64,000 nt of DNA from Symbiodinium kawagutii (GCA_009767595.1 VSDK01017373.1:352324-416323); one strand, 5' to 3'; positions 23,231 through 34,738 are shown, counted from the stretch's first letter. Notes: a model not told the origin generated them from the letters alone. Program-made: numbers and translations.

Positions 23231-23593
23231 GGGTGTTGAGTGATCATAGTGTGACGACGGCGGGTGATGATGGTAATTAAGTTTCCACTATTGCATCATT
23301 TAGATGGTATTGATCCAAGCAGTCATATCGTGATGATTAATAGCAATGAGTTGCTTGGACTATCTATTTGGGGGATGATGACGACGATGATGACAACTGT
23401 TGCTGAAAAATGCTGCGAACTGCCATAAAACTGCAACAATGGGAATACAATGAACTTCGGGAACGACAGGGTCTTGATGATGATTGTGATGCTGTGATGG
23501 ATGCGACGATGCCGCCCAGATCATGTGTCATGTGGCCGTGATACAGCATGTTTGTTGTAGATGCATCCAGATCCTATTTATATTTGCATACAT

Positions 23594-23815
23594 ATATGGC
23601 AGTGGGTCAAAACCATACCCCTGGTTCCCCTATCATTAACCATTGTTTTCCCTATTGTTGGTTGGGGATTATCCTCTATTTTCGGTCGGTGAATATTGAC
23701 TCACAGCCATATATAGCTGGTATATCATCTACTATTGTTGCTTATCATCCCCTACTATTAACCACTTACTATTGTTGGTTATCCCTCATTATTGACCCAT
23801 AGCCATATATTCGTA
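23594..23815. repeat. family 3 repeat, long copy
   Basis: About 215 bp, highly similar to 32192-32405. Both begin tatggcagtgggtcaaaacc and end ttattgacccatagcc, with cagccatatatagctggta (or close variants) in between. Confidence 0.78.
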
Positions 23816-23844
23816 GGACCATTTTTGTGTGCACCATCACCCGG

Positions 23845-23935
23845 CCGCGTCCTCATCAGCACGGGAAAAACAGGATTCTCCACCAATAGCGCCTCGTCAC
23901 AGAGAAAGCCGTGGTCGTATAGAAATGTTTACAGG
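23845..23935 (-). other. GC-rich island, possible minus-strand exon
   Basis: The minus frame reads FLYDHGFLCDEALLVENPVF and then PVLMRTRPGDG. The composition is convincing but no acceptor AG is evident at the 5' side. Confidence 0.25.
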
Positions 23936-24462
23936 TCGTGGCAGTGAATTGTTAACGATAGGTTTATAGGAGTTTATAAAGGCAATAACGGTTAATAGGG
24001 ATGTTTGATGATGAATCATGGTCAGTACTGGTTTTAGGTGACCTTATTGAGTACTTAATGATTTGTACGTAATATTAGGAGTTTGTCTTGCTGGTTACTT
24101 CTGTTAAAGTGGCGGTTAGTAGTTCACGGTGAATTAATTGTGGGTTGTGATGGTGAATGTTACAGTTGAGAGGCGAAGTCACATCACAATTTTTGTATCA
24201 CCACACTTCCATTCGACCACTTCACAAAATGACCATCAATGATGGGAAATTGTTATTCTTATTCTTACTTTTTTCCAAAGGGTAGTTGTCAAATCACTAG
24301 TTAGTAATGTTGATGGTAAGGGGTGACACTGGTAATTAATGTCCCATGAACACTTGTTTTTAGTCATAGCTCATCATGGTTGATACTGGTCAGTGCTACC
24401 AGCAGCCGCAAGGCTATACTGTCTGATGACTGGTTGTCATTTTGAATACTTAATCTGGTTGG

Positions 24463-24510
24463 TGGTTGAAATCCACTCCAAAGGTATTAGTCAATTATTA
24501 GTCTGAGTCA
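24463..24510. repeat. foldback family 2, left half
   Basis: ggttggtggttgaaatcc, then attagtcaattattag; right arm absent. Confidence 0.4.
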
Positions 24511-25351
24511 ACTACATAATCATCCCATGCCATCCGCAATTATGGTTGAATATCAAAAAGAAAAGCGCATTTCATACACTAGGCATGAATAGTGACTGAT
24601 GTGCAGCATATTGATATCATGGCAGTCGATATCAAGAACTGGTGGGTATTTGAGTCTTTCTGAGATGTCACCAGGACGAAAAATAGAAACCACTACAAAC
24701 AATGTCAAATTCAGACCAGCAACAATGAACAACGCCAGCCTTTTATCTTTGTTGTCAAATCATGCAGAAACATTTGAGGTCGCATACTATTGTTTTTACA
24801 TTATCTTTTTTAGTTTGATCAACAGTCATCTTGTTGCTTGTCCCCCGCCTCTAGCCATTGTTCAATCATCACTGACCAAGTTTTCACCGTTTCTCAACCA
24901 ATGTCAGCCACTATTAAGCACGGATATCAATTGCCAGTCATGAAAAGTAACCATTGATTGACCAGTATCAATCATCATCCATATCATCAGCCACAAAAAG
25001 GAATTGCGTACTCAAAAAGATCCACCATTAGTATGTCATTCACCACATCAATCAAACATATCTTCTAATCCACTACATCCAGTTAACCAACTCATCATTA
25101 TTAACATACTAATTTAGTTCATTAATGCTTAACAATTGCCACAAGATCATTGTTAACAATCAACCACTAATAGTTGAAAACTATACATGAGTTACAAAAC
25201 TAATAGTATGTCATTCACTATCTATATTCACTATTAACAAACCACATCAATCAAAAAAAAGTGAATATTCAATAGTGACTATTCATCAGTTCATATTAAC
25301 AAACCACATCACTATATCAACCATTACATCCAGTTACACCAAAAAAAAACT

Positions 25352-25480
25352 CTGCTTCTTCGGGAGCACCACGGGAGCGGTGCTGAGGTTCCAGACGGCC
25401 AAGGCCCAAGCGAAGGTAGAAAGGTCCTGGAGGACTTTGCGAGGCCGCCATGGGTTCCGGCCGCCGTTCTTCATGGGTTT
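25352..25480 (-). CDS. candidate exon with DLSTFAW helical motif
   Basis: A GC-rich island whose minus frame reads RPRKVLQDLSTFAWALAVWN and then LSTAPVVLPKK. VLQDLSTFAWALAVW closely parallels LEDLAISAWSLTKI in the island at 22.1 kb, on the same strand and about 3 kb away. The two are therefore candidates for successive exons of one helical-repeat gene. The exact splice sites are not clear. Confidence 0.42.
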
Positions 25481-25687
25481 ACCATGATGGTGTAACCCAT
25501 GCCATGAAGGTGTTGGACGTTGGATACCAAGGTTCACCCGAGCCTAACATGCAACCAACCACTCATTCCAGGCCTTTACGGGTTAGGTTCGGGATAACAA
25601 TCAACAATGAAGGTGTTAAATAGCTTCAAAGGGAGAATAGTGGTTAATCATACGGGATAGGATAGAAACTAACAGTAAGACACATAT

Positions 25688-25800
25688 TGTGGTTTCTCGA
25701 GTCAGTTTGGGGACCCCAAAGTTATGGTTGGTTTACAACTACTTTAAATGCTTCATAGGCTTGATGATTTGGGGCTACCCCTAGTTCAAGAAACCACCAC
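25688..25800. repeat. foldback family 1 (full copy)
   Basis: Arms gtggtttctcgagtcagttt and cctagttcaagaaaccacca. Confidence 0.7.
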
Positions 25801-25882
25801 TTAGATGTGCATCCTCACTTTGTGACTGGATAGAAATCCTGTTTACAGGGGTGAGTTCACCTAGTTCATAGGGCTCATAGGG

Positions 25883-26089
25883 CTACTTACCCCGGGTATA
25901 TCCCAGGGAACTAACCCTAGCTGCACGTCCAGTAAGACCCTGAGGGAAACTAACATCCCTAGATGTTTGATGTGGGGCGAACCAAGCTCCTCCATTTTTC
26001 AATGTTTCAATTTGTTGTTTCCCATTCACAATGGTGGTTTTCCACATCAAACTGTTGGCTTGACCCGGAGAAGCAGAAAATAGAATCAT
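25883..26089 (-). CDS. coding-like minus-strand island, unknown
   Basis: An open minus frame with GGAWFAPHQTSRDVSFPQGL and then TGRAARVSSLGY. Its 3' part shares nucleotide similarity with a stretch near 60.76-60.80 kb (ctgcac/gtccag and cccaggraactaac), so at least that end is a dispersed repeat and not unique coding sequence. It may be an exon next to a repeat or only repeat-derived. Confidence 0.22.
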   Translation of the reverse strand: MILFSASPGQANSLMWKTTIVNGKQQIETLKNGGAWFAPHQTSRDVSFPQGLTGRAARVSSLGYTRGK

Positions 26090-26410
26090 AAGTTCATCAG
26101 TGTTTCAAATCAACGAGGGGATGATTCATCATGAATGACAAACAACAATCCTTGGTGACCATGAGATACGTGATTGCAACTCTGATCACACTTGAATATG
26201 GTATTTCAACACGCAACATACCTGCATCCAGTCTCCAGGAGGCATGGAGACGCTAACATGTAAATGGAGTCTGCACTATCAGCTACTTGCAAAAAATCAT
26301 TTGGCAGGGTTGTATGGGTATGTTGATGGCATGAATTCTGAACATGGTTGTATTTGCACTATGTTGGCAAGTTCAGTCTTGTTTTTTGCAGCTTCTTGTA
26401 GCAGGGTTGT

Positions 26411-26516
26411 ATGGTGGTTTCTCAAAAGAAGGGACCCCGCAAATGGATGGTTTTGTAGCTATAAAATAATTAACTATGATAAGTGCGGGTATCCCTACGA
26501 CTTGAGAAACCACCAT
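26411..26516. repeat. foldback family 1 (full copy)
   Basis: Arms atggtggtttctcaaaagaa and acgacttgagaaaccaccat. Confidence 0.75.
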
Positions 26517-26564
26517 ATATATATACACACAAATATGTTTCCCCGTCAATGTCCATCGTTTTCC

Positions 26565-26705
26565 CCATGAAATTGTTACTATCCCCCATGAAAGTTGGTT
26601 GAGTAATTAATATTTGACCATAGCCATATATAACTGGTAGATCCCCTAGAATTGCTGGTAATCATCCCATATTATTAACCATTCATCAGCTATTTAACCA
26701 GCCAC
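26565..26705. repeat. family 3 repeat
   Basis: ctatcccccatgaaagttgg, then gaccatagccatatataact, then ttattaaccattcatcagct. Confidence 0.65.
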
Positions 26706-26974
26706 ACGGTGTACCCTGCTATACTCACGTCGCACATGGTCCCTTACAGCTGGGCTCCACACGCTAAGCCGACAACCATCAAGCCGTCAGGGACAGGGAA
26801 CCCCCCAAGCCGTTGTGCTTGGTTTGTTACTACAAACAGGATGGTTGTGAGCAAACAAGGGTTAATAGGATGGTTGTGGATGGTTATGGTTGGTTTATTT
26901 CTAAAGTTAATGGTTTGCAAGGGTTGGTAATAGGATGGTTATGAATCAGTTATGAGCCAAGATAGTGGAGATCA

Positions 26975-27052
26975 CAATAATGGTTGGTTTAATACTATAC
27001 ATTATAAATATTGGAGGATAACTGGGGGTACCCCTGCTTGGAGAAACCCCAT
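26975..27052. repeat. foldback family 1, right part
   Basis: Centre aatggttggtttaatac and right arm gggggtacccctgcttggag; left arm lost. Confidence 0.5.
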
Positions 27053-27321
27053 GTATGCAGGGGTGGTTAAATGACCCAAATGGACATCACCCAACCGTTA
27101 TGGGATCCCAAACAGACATCCAGTTATGTGATGTTCAATGTCCTTAAAATGGGAAAATTGCCAATCCTTTTGTATACTCCGCACCTTTCGTCATACTCGG
27201 CGGCATGGGCTGGCCAACCATGACGGGATCTACTATCTGTTCTATGCAATGCTCACAATCAAAATCATTTGCGCACATTCAGAAAACATCAGAAACAACT
27301 TCGCAGGCATGGAAGAAATGA

Positions 27322-28662
27322 CTACCAAAGCAGGAGCACATCTTGTACTCCACTGCTGTCACCACCATACCGTGGATCGCCCCAGGTAACAACTGAGCCG
27401 TCGCCCAGGATGGCAGCAAAGGCCGCATTTGTAGCCTGAACTTGTTGCACATTCCTGAGCTGATGTTGAACAGCGGAACTGTCACCACCAAAATTCGGAA
27501 AGCCCCAGGTAACCACAGACCCGTCACTCAAGATGGCAGCAAAGGCGCTACGCGTAGCCCTCATTTCTTGAACATCCCTGAGCTGATCTTGCACTGCAGA
27601 GCTGTCTCCACCACAAGTTGGACGGCCCCAAGTGACCACTGACTGGTTGCCCAAGATGGCAGCAAAGGCCCCATATGTGGCCTGAATTTGTTGCACATTC
27701 CGGAGCCGATCTCGCACTGCAGAGCTGTCACCACCCAAATCTGGATCGCCCCAGGTAACCACTGATCCGTCGCCCAAAATGGCAGCAAAAGCCTGATGTG
27801 CGGCCTGAAGCTGTTGCACGTTCCTGAGCTGACCTTGCACAGCAGAGCTGTCACCACCATAGTCTGGATTGCCCCAGGTAACCACTGACCCATTGTCCAA
27901 AATGGCAGCAAAGGCGCTACGTGTGGCCTCTACTTGTTGCACGTTCCTGAGCTTACCTTGCACTGCAGCGCTGTCACCACCACACTGTGGATTGCCCCAG
28001 GTAACAACTGATCCGTCGCCCAAGATGGCAGCAAAGGCGCCACGTGTGGTTTGAACTTGCTGCACGTTCCTGAGCTGACCTTGCACTGCAGAGTTGTCAC
28101 GACCAAAATCTGAATCTGAAGAGCCCCAAGTAACCACAGACCCGTCGCCCAAGACCGCAGCAAAGGCTTGGTCTGTACCTTGAACTTGTTGCACGTTCCT
28201 GAGCTGATCTTGGACTGCAAAGCTGTTACCACCAGCGTGTGGTGAGCCCCAGGTAACCACTGACCCGTCGCCCAGGATGGCAGCAAAGGCAAAACTTGTA
28301 GCCTGAACTTGTTGCACATTCCTGAGCTGACCTTGCACTGCAAAGCTGTCACCACCATAAGCTGAAGTGCCCCAAGTCACGATCCCATCACCTCCACGGC
28401 ACCACATTGCAAAAGCCTCGTTGGTTGCCATTATTTTTGGTGTCTGCACAACTGCCGTGAAGTGATCCCCATCTTGAACGCCTGAAGCTTCCAAAGAGTC
28501 CGTGAGGTCAGTCAGCACATGCCCGCTTTTGGTGGCAAGCTTGAGGAACCCCTGTCCAAAAGAAGTCTTGGCCAGCTTTGTTAAGTCCCTCACTCTGGCG
28601 TGGCGCTGGATTAACAGTGTTTCACTCTTGCCACTTGGAAGCGATACTGTAATTTGAAGCAT
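27322..28662 (-). CDS. ubiquitin-like plus RCC1-like repeat protein, paralogue C
   Basis: A 446-aa intronless ORF starting at an ATG with MLQITVSLPSGKSE. It has the same layout as paralogues A and B: a ubiquitin-like domain, a distinct first blade (FAMWCRGGDGIVTWG), seven full blades and a truncated ninth ending ...VQDVLLLW. Its C-terminus is closer to A (DPRYGGDSS then VQDVL) than to B. Blade 3 has a short insertion (SSDSDFGRDNS). No clean TGGCTCAAG sits near the ATG; a looser CTTGAACAGCCA (plus strand) occurs about 170 nt upstream. It lies among candidate exons of other minus-strand genes, so it is either nested in an intron or separates neighbouring genes. Confidence 0.85.
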   Translation of the reverse strand: MLQITVSLPSGKSETLLIQRHARVRDLTKLAKTSFGQGFLKLATKSGHVLTDLTDSLEASGVQDGDHFTAVVQTPKIMATNEAFAMWCRGGDGIVTWGTSAYGGDSFAVQGQLRNVQQVQATSFAFAAILGDGSVVTWGSPHAGGNSFAVQDQLRNVQQVQGTDQAFAAVLGDGSVVTWGSSDSDFGRDNSAVQGQLRNVQQVQTTRGAFAAILGDGSVVTWGNPQCGGDSAAVQGKLRNVQQVEATRSAFAAILDNGSVVTWGNPDYGGDSSAVQGQLRNVQQLQAAHQAFAAILGDGSVVTWGDPDLGGDSSAVRDRLRNVQQIQATYGAFAAILGNQSVVTWGRPTCGGDSSAVQDQLRDVQEMRATRSAFAAILSDGSVVTWGFPNFGGDSSAVQHQLRNVQQVQATNAAFAAILGDGSVVTWGDPRYGGDSSGVQDVLLLW

Positions 28663-28699
28663 GGGATGGGCGAACTACGAATCACTTTTCTTGGTGTCA

Positions 28700-28815
28700 C
28701 AACTAGATCCCTTGCTAAAACTTTCGGTTTAGGGGGTAAAATTGAAAAACCACTCTGATACCAAAAAGCGCAAAAAACCAAAGTGATTGGCCGTAAGCCA
28801 TCCAGTCTACATTCA
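28700..28815. repeat. dispersed repeat family 5 (tagatcccttgctaaaa)
   Basis: ctagatcccttgctaaaact then cggtttagggggtaaaattg; related copies at 36085-36200 and 48003-48120. Lies directly upstream of paralogue C, so it may contain its leader region. Confidence 0.55.
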
Positions 28816-29269
28816 ACTGATAACCTCTTGAACAGCCACTGCTCGACGTGCGACCCGCGTACCATCCTCTACGGGCAACCAGCAATGATAAATAAGCGGT
28901 GGATGAAACAGTACGTGCAGTCATATCCCTTTCACTTTAGAGGGGGCGTCTTGAGCTAGATTTGATAGACGTTGACTGGGCCGTGTGACCACAACCAAGC
29001 ACATCATTTGTGAAGGCCACAAGGTAAAAACCTATAAAAGCTGGTGGTGACTACAAAACACCGAGGGGCAACCCTACTGCTGTCTGTAAAATCAGGGAGC
29101 CCAACCTTCCAAACAAAATTTTGTGCCAAACATTGGCATCTAGGTTAAAAATTCAAGACCTAGATCCAGAAGTTTTTCTAGATAAAATCATGAGGCCCAA
29201 CCCACCCAACAAGAATCCATATTCATGAAAACATTTTTCCCGTTTCAAGGGCCCCTTCCGCCAAACCCA

Positions 29270-29390
29270 TGTGGTGATTTCTCAAAATACGAGTAGATGT
29301 GCCTCCAAATCATCCTTTAGTACTGCACATATTATGAATACGTAATGAACCAACCATTTTTGCGGTACCCCTATTTTGGGAAACCACCAA
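29270..29390. repeat. foldback family 1 (full copy)
   Basis: Arms gtggtgatttctcaaaatac and cccctattttgggaaaccac. Confidence 0.7.
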
Positions 29391-29835
29391 ATATAAAACG
29401 ACATATGTGGAGGCATGACCACCCGTATTTAGTAGAGGATAAGCTGTATCATCATCAACCAAAGGCGAACTGATGGTCGTACTCATACTACTGGCACATA
29501 GTCGGATGACAGTGATTCAGCAACTATAAACAACCAAATGGGAAACCAGGTGCAACTCGGACAAAACACAGTACATAGCGGGATTTCTGCTTCGGACTTG
29601 AGTCCAAGTTTGCTACCATTTGGTTTGGGCAGTCCTGGTCCCGGGCTCCCCCATGCTAGCACTGGATACCCCTGGCTCCCAACCGCCCCCTCCCAAACGC
29701 CAGCCAGTTTAGCTCGTGATTGATACCTGTCGGGAACCAGCGGCTAGTAGCAAGTGCACGCCCCCTGGGAATGATTGGGTTATCCATGATCCGAACAAAT
29801 CGCCGCCGAGACAACTGGGAAGAACCATGCCTTTC

Positions 29836-29969
29836 GGATCCTCAGAAAAATCAACCCTGACCGTCTGACCTTAGCATAAGATTTTTCTGAGGAAAACTGT
29901 TGATTTTTCTGAGGATCCCCAACTGTTGATCAACCCTGTTGATCTAAGGACAGGGTTGATCAACCCTGT
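29836..29969. repeat. inverted-repeat cluster with two perfect palindromic units
   Basis: ggatcctcagaaaaatcaac (29836-29855) has its exact complement at 29899-29918. acagggttgatcaaccctgt (29950-29969) is a perfect 20-bp palindrome. gatttttctgagg occurs once more between the arms. Confidence 0.88.
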
Positions 29970-31375
29970 TGATTAAAAAAAGCAACTGTTTGACTGTTTT
30001 GCCTGCAGCTGCTTTGGAATGGGGATTCTGACACGGGGGGTTACAGACTTTATAGTACAAAACCATGTTTCCAGGCGGGAAATTCCAGAGATCTGCTGGC
30101 AAAAATCTTCAGCACCCCGCCGCTCCTGTGGAACTCCTTCAGAAAGCTTTTGACCGTAAACCAAGCAAATTTGATCCTTAGCCCCGCTGTGCTGGTGTGA
30201 AATCGCAACACTGCCCTACCAAGAGACAGAATTGATTCTAATTGTGTTTGTTGTTTGGCACTAATTGTTTAGAGTCGATTTATGATCAAATTTGATGACA
30301 ACAACCAGGAAGTTGTTTATCATCCCCAGCTCCATTTGGCCCATTGATTACTTCTGGCAGCTCCAAGCAAATGTTCACACCATGTCACACATCCGCGCAC
30401 GGCAAAAAATGCGAGAAGGGCCGGGCAGCCCCTGTTCCACACCGACGAATCATCGTGATCCTTTGATCAAATATCAAGTACTGATGAGTACGACTCCTGT
30501 GTGTCCTATCCAGGCCCATTTTAGACATGCATCAACATGGCTACATGCCAATGTCTTGAGATACCTGCCATTGTTGGCTAGTTTCCTACATGTTTATTGG
30601 CTCATGCTGGGGATCGCTTAGTTATGCGTGGTTGTTGTTGGTCCTTCTTGTTATGCCATGCTGATTGACTATTGTCGTTCATCTTTGTTACATTTTGTCT
30701 CATTGTCATCATGTTTGTTCTCTAGTTTTGCTTGCTGCCAGAATGTCACGCTCTATTTTGGACAGTCATGCCATGTTTGTTGTTGACTCATGATGTTGTT
30801 GATACCGTTCCGGTGTTGGTGAATGCCAACAACTGTACGATCATGAACAAGTCTTAAAGATGCCACACAATCATGAATTATGGTTACTAACGATTCCAGC
30901 TGTTATTGATTATCCCGGTTGTGCTTCATTGATTGATTGTGACCAAGATTAAAAAGGCCGAGCAACTGGTCATGTTTGATCATCATTAAGTACTAATGCT
31001 GACTAAACTCAGAAACTATTGAGTAGTAAATGATGATTAAGTACTGTTGACTATAAAGTCATGATTGATGATCAATCAGGCAATCTAAGCATTGTTAGTC
31101 CACACCATGATTATGATTCTTAACCCTTATATCAAAAACCGTTATTGTTCACTGGATGGTTAATCATCGTTAACCTTTTAAAATAGTTAATCACCAATCA
31201 TCTAATCATCACTGTTCACCACCAATAGCATTGGAACCAATGATCATTGTCCAAGAATTAGCCGTAGAACAACCCAGTTTTGTAGGCAAATGTACCAGCA
31301 CCATGGGTTATCTGGTTCTTGTCATCCAATTTGATCACAAACAATAGAACAATCATCTCTGAACAAATATACGAC

Positions 31376-31530
31376 ATTAGTTTGATAATCAAACTAGTTT
31401 ATGTCTTTGATTTATCGATCATAGTTGGATAATCACACTAGTTTGCTGATCAAACCATCTTATCAACATAGTTTGCCAGTAGTTTGATAATCAAACTAAT
31501 TTGCTTATAGTTCATGAGCAAACTGGTTTG
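31376..31530. repeat. palindromic agtttgataatcaaact repeats
   Basis: Two copies of the palindrome agtttgataatcaaact and variants (agtttgctgatcaaacc, gtttgataagcaacc). Confidence 0.75.
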
Positions 31531-31680
31531 ATAAGCAACCATTCTTGATGAGGTGTTTCTCACAGGGCCAGTCATCATCACCACAGTTCCAAGGTCGGGC
31601 CCCCCAAACGTTACAAGTTGAGATCGTAAACCAATTGAAGTGTGGTTATAGCTACCATAAGTAGCAATCAGCCTATTCAA

Positions 31681-31764
31681 GTATGGTTTAAGTAGCAATT
31701 GGTATGGTTTAACTAGCAATTAGTATGGTTTAACTAGCAATTAGTATGGTTTAACTAGCAATGA
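31681..31764. repeat. 21-bp tandem repeat, four copies
   Basis: gtatggtttaactagcaatt starts at 31681, 31702, 31723 and 31744. Confidence 0.92.
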
Positions 31765-31772
31765 GCCAACTT

Positions 31773-31876
31773 GATGGTTTCTCAAAATAGGGGGACCCTC
31801 AAAATGGTTGGTTTATTACTAGAAATGATTAGTAACTAGATCATGTGGGGGTGCCCCTATTTTGAGAAACACCCAT
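31773..31876. repeat. foldback family 1 (best-preserved copy)
   Basis: Arms gatggtttctcaaaataggg and cccctattttgagaaacacc pair almost perfectly; the centre is AT-rich with ttggtttattac. Confidence 0.8.
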
Positions 31877-32012
31877 ATCTGAGTTTGTGCCAAGCCATAG
31901 GGTAACCAATAACCGCCCACCAAAAAGAAATGTTTCACTAGGAAACCATCGGTTTTGGAGGTGCCACTATTTTGGCACATACCCATCTATCATAACTAGC
32001 AATTAGCCTACT

Positions 32013-32117
32013 TGATGGTTTATCAGAAGAGGGAGCCCCAAGAATGGTTGGTTTATTACCAACACATGATTACTATTTGACGATTTGAGGGTACCCGTTT
32101 TTTGAGAAACATCCATT
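32013..32117. repeat. foldback family 1 (full copy)
   Basis: Arms gatggtttatcagaagaggg and cccgttttttgagaaacatc, about 140 bp from the previous copy. Confidence 0.65.
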
Positions 32118-32191
32118 TATAAACCAAATTAGCTAACTTGGGGGGCCCACCTGGTACTGACATTCACAATCATAAGTGGTCTATTAAGCAA

Positions 32192-32405
32192 CTTATGGCA
32201 GTGGGTCAAAACCCCGTACCCCTGGTTCCCCTATCATCAACCATTGGTTTCCATATAGTTTGTTGGTTATTATCCCCTATTAGTTGGTTGGTTAATATTG
32301 ACCCATAGCCATATATATAGCTGGTATATCATCTACTATTGTTGCTTATCATGCCCTACTATTAACCACTTACTATTCCCCATTATTGACCCATAGCCTT
32401 ATAAC
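32192..32405. repeat. family 3 repeat, long copy
   Basis: The near twin of 23594-23815. ggctatgggtcaa / ttgacccatagcc act as inverted ends across the family. Confidence 0.78.
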
Positions 32406-32447
32406 CAGGAGGCCACACCTAGCAGGTTTATCGATGATCAATCCTCC

Positions 32448-32541
32448 TGATGTCGCGCCGCGGCACTAAGAGTTCGTTTCGACCGTTTCCGCCGCCTAGC
32501 CGGGCAGCGGCAAGGATAGATACAGCCGGGTACACATTTTT
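32448..32541 (-). CDS. candidate exon, Ala-rich helical
   Basis: Follows an acceptor CTCGTACAG|AAAAATGTG on the minus strand and reads KNVYPAVSILAAARLGGGNG and then RNELLVPRRD. GC content is much higher than the flanks. The donor is not identified. The plus strand is also open (starting ATGTCGCGCCGC), so the strand is not certain. Confidence 0.3.
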
Positions 32542-32655
32542 CTGTACGAGGTGGGCCCCCCTAGTTGCATATGTCTGGTTTCAATCCACGGGGAACAGTC
32601 TATTACTCAATATACCAAGAATTCATGATTATCATCCGTAAACATGAATATGAAC

Positions 32656-32790
32656 ATATATATATATATATGTGTATATATATATATATATGTAAATATG
32701 TAAATATATATATATGTAAATATGTAAATATATATATATTATATAAATATATATCTGTAAATATATATATATATTTATTGATTTATTTAT
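32656..32790. repeat. (TA)n / tatgtaaa simple repeat
   Basis: Alternating TA broken by regularly spaced atgtaaatatg. Confidence 0.9.
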
Positions 32791-33726
32791 AAACTTAAAA
32801 AGGTATGTATGGGTTGGAACCAACCCATCAAGCAAAATGTTGGATTTACATCGCAACTACAACTATTCTGATATGTTTTTGGGATGATGAGAGGTATAGA
32901 TACACAACTATAAAAGTAATGGATGTACATTTACTAGACATAGTTGTATGTATGTAGCCAAAACACTGCATAGTTATACGTAATATATGTGAATAAATAC
33001 ATACACATGTCTGCATGTTATGAAGTGAAATCGTCTTCATAGATTTGAATACATAATGTGTATAGCTACATAATATGTGTAATGTGTATATCCCGGTGTG
33101 TAAAAAAGGAAAGAAAAACACCACTGCAACGTATACGGTACTCCTCTCAGCCAGCATCTAAAGGATATAATTTCTACAGGAAACTGCAATACTCGTGGCT
33201 CCCAATCGCTCCCTTCAAACCAACAGCCATAAAATGATGGCCAGGGGTACCACTGTGTACTGAGGACATCTGAGGACCAGCGGTATACCAGGTAACCGCA
33301 CAGACCCAATAGATTTTTCCTCAGTTCTTTCTTCGGCTTTGTTCACATCGACCAAATGTGGTGTGCCGTGAAAAGATGGTAACTTGCATGTGCGACAGCT
33401 TGATAACTATTATATGTCATTCATTGATGTAGGTATGCATTGCTAAATGTTTGTACTGCTAAATGTTTGTTAATACATTACAAATCTCAATTGGCTGGGA
33501 AAACAAACTGAATGGGTATCCAACAAAAAGTAAATAAAACATGCTCTACATATCCAGTTGCAACTGTTCATCACTATTGACTTCGTGTTTTGCGTTCTAA
33601 GTTGCATTTGCAGATCGTGCGTGTGGGGCATGGCATTGCATCCTAGTGATCCACCGCCCCGGGGTAGATCCCGAGGCCTCTCATTTTCATGCGTTGCGGC
33701 ACGGCACGTTGGCACGGCACGGCGCC

Positions 33727-34482
33727 TCACGAAGCTGTGCATTGACCAAGCTCCGTGGAGAACACCAGCGACGTCGCCATCTCGAAGACGTCCGGGGCTT
33801 CGACGGTGATGGTCCAAGTGCCTTCCACCGGTTGCTTCGCCTTTAGGAACACGTCTGTGGCGGCAGAAACTTGCATGATGCCTTGGTCGTTGAACTTCCC
33901 CAGGTACGTACCCAGTTCCGTCTTTTGAACATCACCACCAGGTGGGGTTCGAGTGGCGAAGACCCTTACAGGATTGTAGCCCGCTTTCTGCCCTTTGGCA
34001 CCTGTCCCGAACAACTCTGGAAAGGGATCCATGCCTTCCTCGTGACTTGGAACCAGCGAAAAAATGATATCCAGCTCGTCCTTGATGCAGCAAAGTGTGT
34101 CAGCTGGAACGAATTGAAAAGATGTTGAAATCTCGGACTCTGGAAGGTTAAACTATTGGCCGGCCATATCCAACTCAATACGAAAGCGAGCTCTGCCATT
34201 CTCTCCGAGGATGCACTGTCTCTTTGGCACATCCTTTTCTGGCTTCCTGATCTCTGGCTCATCTCCATACTGCCGCCGTTTCCGTTGTGCACGCCGGTCA
34301 CGGCGGATGGCAAACCGCGGCAAGCGTGGGCGGCGCGGAGGTTCCTCCTTGGCCAGCTGCAAATGCGCAACTTCATCCAGTCGATCGCACGAAGCATCGC
34401 CATGGCAGGTGCCTTGATTCCACTCGCCAGTGGCGCTGAAAATGGCAGTGGCAGCCCAAAGGACTGCTTTGAAGCATGTCAT
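33727..34482 (-). pseudogene. secreted-type protein gene with in-frame TAG
   Basis: One continuous minus-strand frame of 251 codons from the ATG at 34482 to a TGA at 33727, interrupted only by a TAG at 34153-34155 (codon 110). The N-terminus MTCFKAVLWAATAIFSATG looks like a cleavable signal peptide. A basic middle segment (about residues 45-80) is rich in Arg/Pro/Lys. Sequence after the TAG stays coding-like (FNLPESEISTSFQFVPADTL ... KAKQPVEGTWTITVEAPDVF). The TAG could come from CAG or TGG by one change. No intron is needed to keep the frame. Most likely it is a recently disabled gene or a polymorphic stop; a longer upstream ATG at 34587 in the same frame exists but would bury the signal peptide. 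I do not recognise the family. Confidence 0.55.
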
Positions 34483-34738
34483 GGCACTGGCCCAGCACGA
34501 AGACGGTATCAAGAGGTCGACCGAGCCACAATGGCTGAATCGAACACTTGCCCACATGTTCCATGGTGCTAGTCTATCTACCAACATTTACCCATGAAAT
34601 GACCCAGTTTTGCAGGTAAATACATGGAGTATCGGAGTTGCTATTGACTTTTGCTTCTGACTCTTCTAAGCCTTCTATTGCTGGTCATTGGCTATCTACA
34701 TCAACCACCCAGTCAACCAAGATGGATAGATGTTTTAT

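Larger units (their letters stand above)
28816..32191. other. region without a firm gene
   Basis: The inverted-repeat cluster at 29.8 kb, tandem repeats at 31.7 kb and family 1 copies. A minus frame near 30.1 kb (VPQERRGAEDFCQQISGISR) is mildly coding-like but unsupported. Confidence 0.5.

Noticed and set aside
31450-31719. 89-aa minus ORF
   Set aside because: Made from the 21-bp tandem repeat and the agtttgataatcaaact palindromes.
33558-33809. 83-aa plus ORF near 33.6 kb
   Set aside because: Largely antisense to the C-terminal half of the minus-strand gene; an rc-rich, low-complexity translation.
34156-34572. 138-aa plus-strand ORF
   Set aside because: Antisense to the minus-strand secreted-type gene, whose frame has a signal peptide and continues beyond this block.
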